A stretch of 64,000 nt of DNA from Neofusicoccum parvum. Taxonomy: Eukaryota; Ascomycota; Dothideomycetes; Botryosphaeriales; Botryosphaeriaceae. The stretch's first letter is position 1. Each line of letters begins with the position of its first letter. The position numbers and the translations under genes were made by a program. The stretch is taken from positions 992,001-1,056,000 of the forward strand of contig CP087211.1 in assembly GCA_020912385.1 (NCBI GenBank). The letters are read 5' to 3'. Shown here piece by piece: positions 57,752 through 64,000 of this stretch. A model generated the notes under the pieces. The model saw nothing but the letters and a program-made list of their open reading frames with translations, was not told the origin of the DNA and made no database searches.

Positions 57752-58616
57752 TCAGAACGAGACAGCACCTCCATCAACCTTTACCATCGCCCCGCTTACG
57801 AACCTTGCATCCTCGCTGGCCAACCAGCTCACGACCCCCGCCACGTCATCGACCTCGGCCACCCTTCCCAGCGGAATGCCTTTTTTGAGCTCTGCAATCT
57901 TTTCCTCGCTCCACGCAAGCCGGAACATGGGCGTGTCAACGCCACTCGGGTGGATCGTGTTGACGCGGATGCCGTACTGGCCGAGCTCCGCGGCCGCAGT
58001 CTGTGCGAGCCCACGCAAAGCAAACTTGCTGGTCGAGTACAGCGACAGGCCAGGGGTGGCGCGTAAGCCGGCGATCGAAGAGGTCAAGATGATGCTGCCG
58101 CCCGGGGGAGTCTGCTGGCGCATGGCCAGAGCGGAGTGTTTGAGCGTGAGGAACGCTGCGATCCAGACCATCAGTTCAATATTTTTCATGCCGGCCCACT
58201 CTGGATGCGCTACACGGACCTGTCCTCACGTTGATGCGCATGACGCGCTCGTACTCATCCTCGGAAGTTTCCAGGAGGCTCTTGCTTGCGTAGCTGATTC
58301 CTACATTGAGAAAGGCGCAGTCTACACGGCCCCATGTCTTCACCACCTCGGCCAAACATCTCTGAACGCTATCTTCGCTTGTGACGTCTGACTCCACGAG
58401 CATCAGGCAGCTGTCAAGGTCTTGCGCTGCAGGTATCTGCGCTGAAATCTGCTCCTTTGCAGCTACCAATGCATCTGAGCTGACGTCGACAAGCGCGACA
58501 CGTGCACCTTCTTGGAGAAACCGAATGCCGGTGCACACGCCAATGGCACCGCCACCTCCAGTGATGAGGGCAACTTTGCCGGAGAGCCTGTCTTGAACGG
58601 GCACTGGGGTTGCCAT
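57752..58616 (-). CDS. Short-chain dehydrogenase/reductase (classical SDR)
   Basis: Exons 58616-58220 and 58155-57752 give 266 aa. The 64-nt intron was placed so that RINVRT joins AFLTLKHSALAM; the nearer GTGAGG donor breaks the frame. Cofactor motif ALITGGGGAIGVCTG; Asp at the end of strand 2 (VALVDVS) favours NAD(H). Active site: Ser in ILTSSIAG and YSTSK. FLNVGIS replaces the common NNAG motif. Normal SDR length, cytosolic. It diverges from the MFS permease at 59906, so a joint role in polyol or sugar-acid metabolism is possible but unproven. Confidence 0.9.
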
Positions 58617-59905
58617 GGCTGCAAAAGCGTCGGGTAGTGGGTGGAAGCGGACGAATGAGGAAGTTGGGACGGCCGAGTCGGAGACAAGAAGGCAATACTC
58701 ATTCCCGGAATGCGGTGGGCTGGGTCCATATCAATGCTGCCAGCCTTCACCGGGATCAGCAATGCGGAGAAGCCGGATGAATGCTGTAAGTCCGATACGA
58801 CCTGCCCTCCACCGACAGGCGACCCGGAGGGAGGAGGCCATAAGTCCTTGCCTGCGGCGCCGCCAGGAAAGCCGCTGCTGCACCCACCCCGACTAATTCT
58901 TATCCAAAGATGTTGGACGGTGAAGATGGCGGTGCTCTGGTTTGTCTGATGCACCAATGTCTCTTCACCCAGATCCCCCAGGCGGTGGCGCCGCGGCATT
59001 TAAGGGAGCCACAGGCAACGTCTATTTCGGGTAAACGTTGAATCAAAGCTCGCCCCCATGCAGGGCTATTGTATCATCCCCGACCTCCACGCAGACCTGC
59101 AGCGGAAGACAAGGGGATCGTGGGGACCCCACCATCTGCAGAGGCAGGATGCCCCGCGGATGAAATATCTCCAGGCGGCGGGCGCGCATGACGTACGCTC
59201 CGGCAAATCACACGCCGGCTGATTCTTTTCCAGCCCAACCGCGAAGCTTGACACGCCGCCTCGCTGCAGGGACCGCCGAGCTCCGAGAGCGGGTCCGCCG
59301 CGCCCAGCGAGCCTCTTCGCAGCAGCGGTCTCGGACTTGTTCCCACGTGCAAGCTCGGCTACGTAATAGGCGCCGGTCATCCCAAATGAAAATCCTTTTT
59401 CCATGCGCGGGCAGCATCCGCGGTGGGGCCGGACGGCGCTGAAGCCGCCGCACTACCTCCCCATCTGGCAGCACCTGCTGACGAACAGGGCGGCGGTGAT
59501 TGACGTGTGGCAGACAGCCACAGCCGCTCTCCCGCTGCTTCCGCTGCGCTGAGCCTGCACGGCGCAGCTTGTTGAGGATGAGGCAGTTGGCAAAATGCTT
59601 CTCCCCGGTATCTCCGCCTGCCATGTTCGTGGGCGGATCCACCGTGTGGGTGGAGCAGCCGAGTCATAACGGACTTCTTGCCTCTTGCCTCGACCCTGCA
59701 CAAGCACTACTTGTCCTCGACGCCGCCGCTGGCTGAAGCTTGATTGTTGAAAAACGCCTTGTCGTTTCGTCCTGCACTTTTCATCAACCGCAGTCGTCTT
59801 TCCATCTTGCTCCCTGGCCGTTGCCGTTTTGCTGCTCGAGCTCTCTATCTTCTCGAATTTTTCGCCAACTGTGGGCGGTGGTGACACGAACGACCGCTCG
59901 GGAAG
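58617..59905. promoter_or_regulatory. Divergent promoter region, SDR / MFS permease
   Basis: 1289 bp between divergent starts without a convincing gene. The right end before the permease ATG is pyrimidine-rich with T-runs, typical of a fungal 5' leader. No identified regulator sites. Confidence 0.4.
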
Positions 59906-61737
59906 ATGAAGAACCCTCTCGCCAACAATCCCTTCGCCATCAAGGAGGATGCGGGCAACCCCGTGCCCAGAGAAATCTACGGGTGGCGGATATACCTGGT
60001 CGCCATTTCGGCAGCATGGGTAAGACAACGCCGCCGAGCATCGAGCGGGAGTCACTGACCATCCCAGGCCTCCGCCATGTACGGCTACGACAGCGCCTTC
60101 ATCGGCGGCACGCTGGAGCTTCCCTCCTTCAAGGCCGCCTACGGCTTGGCTGACGATGCCGCCTCGACATCGCTGGACTCCAACATCGTGTCCACCTTCC
60201 AGGCCGGCGCCTTCTTCGGCGCCATTGGCGGCTTCTTCATCGCCGAGTCCTTTGGCCGGAAGATGGTGATTCTGACCTCGGGCCTGGTCTTCTCGCTCGG
60301 CGTGGTCCTGCAGATGCTGGGGATCCTGGGCGCGCTGTACGGCGGCCGCGTGCTGACGGGGCTCGGCGTGGGCGCCAGCTCCATGATCATCCCCATCTAC
60401 ATCGCAGAGTGCGCTCCGGCCGCCATCCGAGGCCGGCTGGTCGGCATGTTCGAGATCATGCTGCAGATCGCCCTGGTGTTTGGCTTCTGGGTCAACTACG
60501 GCGTGCAGCAGAACGTCTCGCCCGACACGGACATGCAGTGGCACATCCCCGTCGGCATCCAGTTCGTGCCCGCGGGCCTGCTGTTGCTGTCGATGCCGTG
60601 GGTCCCCGAGTCGCCGCGCTGGCTGGTGTCCAAGGGCCGGTCCGAGAAGGCGCTGACGGCGCTGAGCTGGATCCGCAACCTGCCCCAGGACCACGACTAC
60701 GTCCTGAGCGAGCTGGCCGACTTCCAGACGGCCGTCAACCATGAGATCGAGTCGTCTGGCGGAAAGGCGACCAATGTGCAGATCTTCCGAGAGCTGGCCC
60801 AAAAAGGGGTGCGCAACCGTGCCGCCCTTGCCATGGCGATGATGATGTTCCAGAACCTTACTGGGTAAGTGAATGTGATCTGATCTGCACTTGAGACTGG
60901 AGTGTGAGATTACGAGCGGGTTCATACTCGTACTGCATCCACCTGCTGACATCGAATTTCTTCTCCCAGTATCAACGCAATCAACTACTATTCACCCACG
61001 ATCCTCGAGTCCCTAGGTTACTCTGGCACGTCCGTCAATCTTCTCGCCACTGGCGTGTACGGCATCGTCAAGATGATCACCACGTTGATTTTCATGCTCT
61101 TCTTCGTCGACCGCTTTGGGAGACGCCCTGCGCTTCTGGTCGGCGCCACAGGTGCAGGAGTTGCAATGTTCTATCTGGCCGGCTACTCGAAGCTCTCCGG
61201 TTCCTTTACGTCGTCGTCTGTTCCGCGTGATTCCGGCGCCAACGCTGCTCTCGCCATGATCTACGTCTACGCCGTGTTCTACGGTTTCTCCTGGGTAAGT
61301 GTGCATTATCCTATCACCACAGAACATTAAAACTGATGCCTTTATCAATGCAGAATGGAGTTCCTTGGATCTGGGCGTCGGAAGTGATGCCCACGCGCGT
61401 CCGGACTGCGAGTATGATGTTGTCTGTGTGCACGCAGTGGCTGTCGCAGTTCGTAGTGGTGTACAGCCTGCCGTACATGGTCGCCAACATCCAGTACGGT
61501 ACCTTCTTGTTCTTCGGCTCTTGCACTGTTCTTGCATTCATCTTCGCGTATCTTTTCGTGCCGGAGACAAAGGGGGTTGCGCTCGAGGACATGGATCTCA
61601 TGTTCGGTGAAGGAGCGCCACTGCTGGCGAGGAACGCGCGCAGAAACTACGAGAACGCCCACAAGGCAGGAATCACGGTCGTGGCACTTGAGAGAGCGGA
61701 GGATAAGCAGGGGCGAGAGTTTGTTGAGGTGGCGTAA
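59906..61737 (+). CDS. Sugar/quinate-type MFS permease
   Basis: Twelve-span sugar-porter-family transporter in the plasma membrane. Exons 59906-60019, 60068-60864, 60970-61294 and 61354-61737 give 539 aa; introns are 48, 105 and 59 nt. Family signatures: YGYDSAFIGGTLELPSF, FGRKMVILTSG, PIYIAECAPAAIRGRLVG, VPESPRWLVSKGR, FQNLTGINAINYYSPTIL, DRFGRRPALLVG and VPETKGVALEDMD. The YDSAFIGGT motif resembles quinate permeases (QutD/Qa-y) more than plain hexose carriers, but substrate cannot be read with confidence. Its neighbours are an SDR and a regulator. Confidence 0.92.
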
Positions 61738-61927
61738 AGCGTTGCCTGTACAGCAGGGCAAAAATAGACATGATACATGATAGACGAACTAGAGTAATGA
61801 CAGTAATCTCTTTGAGAATCCTGATGCGTGCCACATGGTAGTCCTTGCTTGATCCAGGGCAATTGGTGGTCGAGGAGACGAAGAAAAGTCACTTGCGTGG
61901 TTGGTATGAGTGACCACTCACGTCCAT

Positions 61928-62008
61928 GGGCAGTTGAAGTATTCGTCCGGACAGGAAAGTGTAGCGGGGAAGACGCCAAAACAGTCCAGATGAATGCTTC
62001 AACTCCCT
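61928..62008. mobile_element. MITE-like inverted-repeat element, copy C (81 bp)
   Basis: Begins GGGCAGTTGAAGTATTCGTC and ends ATGCTTCAACTCCCT; same length as copy A, 37 kb away. It lies in the 752-bp convergent gap (61738-62489) between the permease and the regulator gene, where nothing else is apparent. Confidence 0.65.
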
Positions 62009-62489
62009 ATGACTGACTGAAATTTGTCGGCAAGAATCTATTTTGGGCTTTTCTCTGACCGCCAACTACTATTTCTGTGTATGAACGTAAAGGGCAGACA
62101 AAGACTGGAGATAGAAGGCGACCTCCATAAATGCTTGCTGGACGGCGGCAATTTCCACTGCATTGCGCGTGCCCATTGCCGTCTCCATGGCACCTTTCGT
62201 GACAATGTCAACTAAAATCAGACATGTTGATCATGCAATTGCAACCGCGTTGTATCTGAAATTGATTCTTTGACATGTTTGTCATGCCCTTGTCTCGTGA
62301 TTTTTACACGCTGTCGATTTCGACCACGAGCCTGTTGCCAGGGTCAACAACGATGCTACAGTGACATGACAGACCGGAATACTCACATGCGCCAATCAAG
62401 TTGCCGACGTCAGCTTCACTGCTAATTGACATGCATGCCTTGCTGTCCTTTGCAAAAGAACCATGTCATAATTCTCCAAATCTTGTCGC

Positions 62490-64000
62490 TCAGCCCGGAA
62501 ATTCACCAAGGTCCCAATTAAAGCCCTTCAACAATTCACTCGACAAATCTGCACCACTGCTCCCGAGAAGGGTATCCATGTTCTCGAACGCATTATCAAA
62601 GTTCAGCCAGTCGGGTGACTCATTGTTGAACTCGGCGCTGTTCGGCGGTGTTTGCTCCATCCTCTCGCTGCTCACCGTGTGCTGGGGTTGGCCCGCCATC
62701 ATCTGAGGAACAGTCGACATGTTGAGCAGGCTGCGGACTGTCGTGCTGGTAGGCGTTTCCATCTCTTGCGATTCGGCTGCATTTCTCGTCGAGTCGTTGG
62801 AGCTGGGTGTTGCAGGTTCAACGCGGAATGCGTCACTTGCCCGTGTCCCACTTGCCGATGCTGCTTGCTCTGCATGACTGTACTGTTCTGCCTTTTCCGC
62901 CTTGCTCAACGCTGCACTTCCCAAATCAGCCATGCACCCTGCACACCACCATGTTGCGCGGAGTTTGTTGAGCAGGCCGCAGCATGTCTTGAGATCTTCT
63001 TTTGCCCGGTTCTTATGGCCCTGGAGTTTGCTACGACGGTATTGCCGGTATGCGACAGACATTGCCAGTGCCAGAGCATACGGCACAAGCGGTAGGGGAG
63101 GAAGATCATCGGGAAATTCATGGCTGAGAATGGATATCACGCGCACGGCAGAGAGGCTTTGTCGAACGAACGAAGGCGTCGAGCGCACGGGATCGGTGAT
63201 CGAGCGGGATTTGTGCGACAGCATTGCGACAGCGTGGTAGAACAGTTCCAATGCAGCTATGAGAGGTCAGCGACACGCTATTGAGGAGCCTGGCGTTCTT
63301 GACTCACCGACAATGGGTCCTCTCAACCTGTCTCCGCCATCACCAATAATGTCTTCGAAGCCAGGGAAGTCGTTCTCCAGTCCAGTCACGCGAGGGTCGC
63401 ATCCAGGTCTGTAGAGCTCAATCACTCTGTCGAGGATGCCGGCCAGTTGAAGCCAGATGCCAAAGGGTGTCCGCCGCTGATCAGGTCTTGCTGTCCAGGC
63501 TTCTAGTTGGTTGTCACGCTCGTGCATGTACTGTGGCCGTCCGTTTACGCTCGCGTTGAGTTTGTCGAGACTCCAGAGACACCAGAATATCTTTTCTGTC
63601 GATTCACCCTTCGGCGCATTCCGTTGTCGGCCGAATTGTAAGCCAATGGTGTGCGCGTGGTGGATTGCTTGTACCAGGTGCATTGAGGCCCGGTCGGCGC
63701 CATCGACGCCCTCGCTGTAGAGTGACATGAGAGCCAGAATCTGAATCAGCGTTATGCGGTCCTTTTCGAGGTTCGCGTTGAGCCCAGCGACAAGCGCAGC
63801 GTAGAGTTTCCTGGCGTACTCTCGGGGTTCCAGGAGCAGGGTTGGATCACTTGAGAGATAGAGATGATCGCGCGCTTCCTCATGGCGCGATGCCACAAGA
63901 CATATGGCTTGCAGCAGCATGGTCAACGGCTCGCCAGCTGTGTGGCGCACGTAAAAGTGCCGTTGGTCGACAAGGGGCAGCAGCGGGTGGACGTACTCGA
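62490..64000 (-). CDS. Fungal-specific transcription factor, C-terminal part (runs off right edge)
   Basis: Exons beyond 64000 to 63308 and 63256-62490; the 51-nt intron joins LRGPIV to AALELFYHAVAML. About 486 residues are visible. The middle-homology region of Zn2Cys6 regulators is recognisable: EYVHPLLPLVDQRHFY at the edge, then LLQAICLVASRHEEARDHL, LIQILALMSLYSEG and IFWCLWSLDKLNASVNGRPQ. The C-terminal part is Ser/Gln/Asn-rich with acidic, aromatic patches (DWLNFDNAFENMD) typical of an activation domain. The DNA-binding domain must lie outside the window. Possibly a regulator of the adjacent permease. Confidence 0.88.

Noticed and set aside
57356..58066. 236-aa plus-strand frame
   Set aside because: Its second half is antisense to the SDR gene and its first half has no family features.
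59453..60952. 499-aa minus-strand frame
   Set aside because: Antisense to the MFS permease; no recognisable family.
1..64000. CRISPR array, bacterial operon or phage features
   Set aside because: The genome is clearly eukaryotic; the tandem repeats present lack a repeat-spacer structure.

Overview
The window comes from a filamentous ascomycete, most likely a GC-rich Dothideomycete-type mould (class is inference). Evidence: genes carry 43-105 nt GT-AG introns with CTNAC-like branch points, a single dispersed 5S rRNA gene, an intron-bearing tRNA-Leu, a fungal LINE, and fungal-only families (SidD/NPS6-type NRPS, Zn2Cys6-type regulator, fungal Arp9, NTE1).

Region 1 (1-18.96 kb) is an extracellular siderophore locus. 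In order, all on the minus strand: a SidD/NPS6-type NRPS (A-T-C-T-C), a SitT-type full-size ABC transporter and a MirB/Sit1-type siderophore MFS importer. This is the sidD-sitT-MFS order known from Aspergillus fumigatus. An arylsulfotransferase-family membrane protein and an O-methyltransferase follow. Perfect copies of the iron-responsive SreA/Sre1-type GATA motif ATCTGATAA lie upstream of the NRPS, the ABC transporter and, twice, the O-methyltransferase. A further copy near the left edge probably serves a gene outside the window. The O-methyltransferase is therefore a candidate unrecognised member of the iron regulon.

Region 2 (19-27.5 kb) is a transposon and relic island. It holds two diverged paralogues of an orphan protein family, one apparently intact and one broken. 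It also holds a 5'-truncated LINE with a 15-bp target-site duplication sitting 27 bp upstream of the intact paralogue, a palindrome-rich AT block, a chromodomain pseudogene, and three copies of a ~66-82 bp inverted-repeat (MITE-like) family. A fourth copy lies at 61.9 kb.

Region 3 (27.5-35.5 kb) is gene-poor. I could not support an intact gene there; it shows short tandem repeats, a possible small secreted ORF and a decayed coiled-coil ORF.

Region 4 (35.5-55.9 kb) is dense, mostly housekeeping sequence: a Cys/Met-metabolism PLP enzyme, a polytopic membrane protein, lysophospholipase NTE1 diverging from actin-related protein Arp9, pantothenate kinase, a DUF676 lipase, a diacylglycerol/sphingoid-type lipid kinase, and guanine deaminase with a promoter rich in AreA-type GATA sites.

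Region 5 (56-64 kb) has tRNA-Leu(AAG), 5S rRNA, a DUF3433-like relic, an SDR oxidoreductase diverging from a sugar/quinate-type MFS permease, one MITE copy, and the C-terminal part of a fungal-specific transcription factor running off the right edge.
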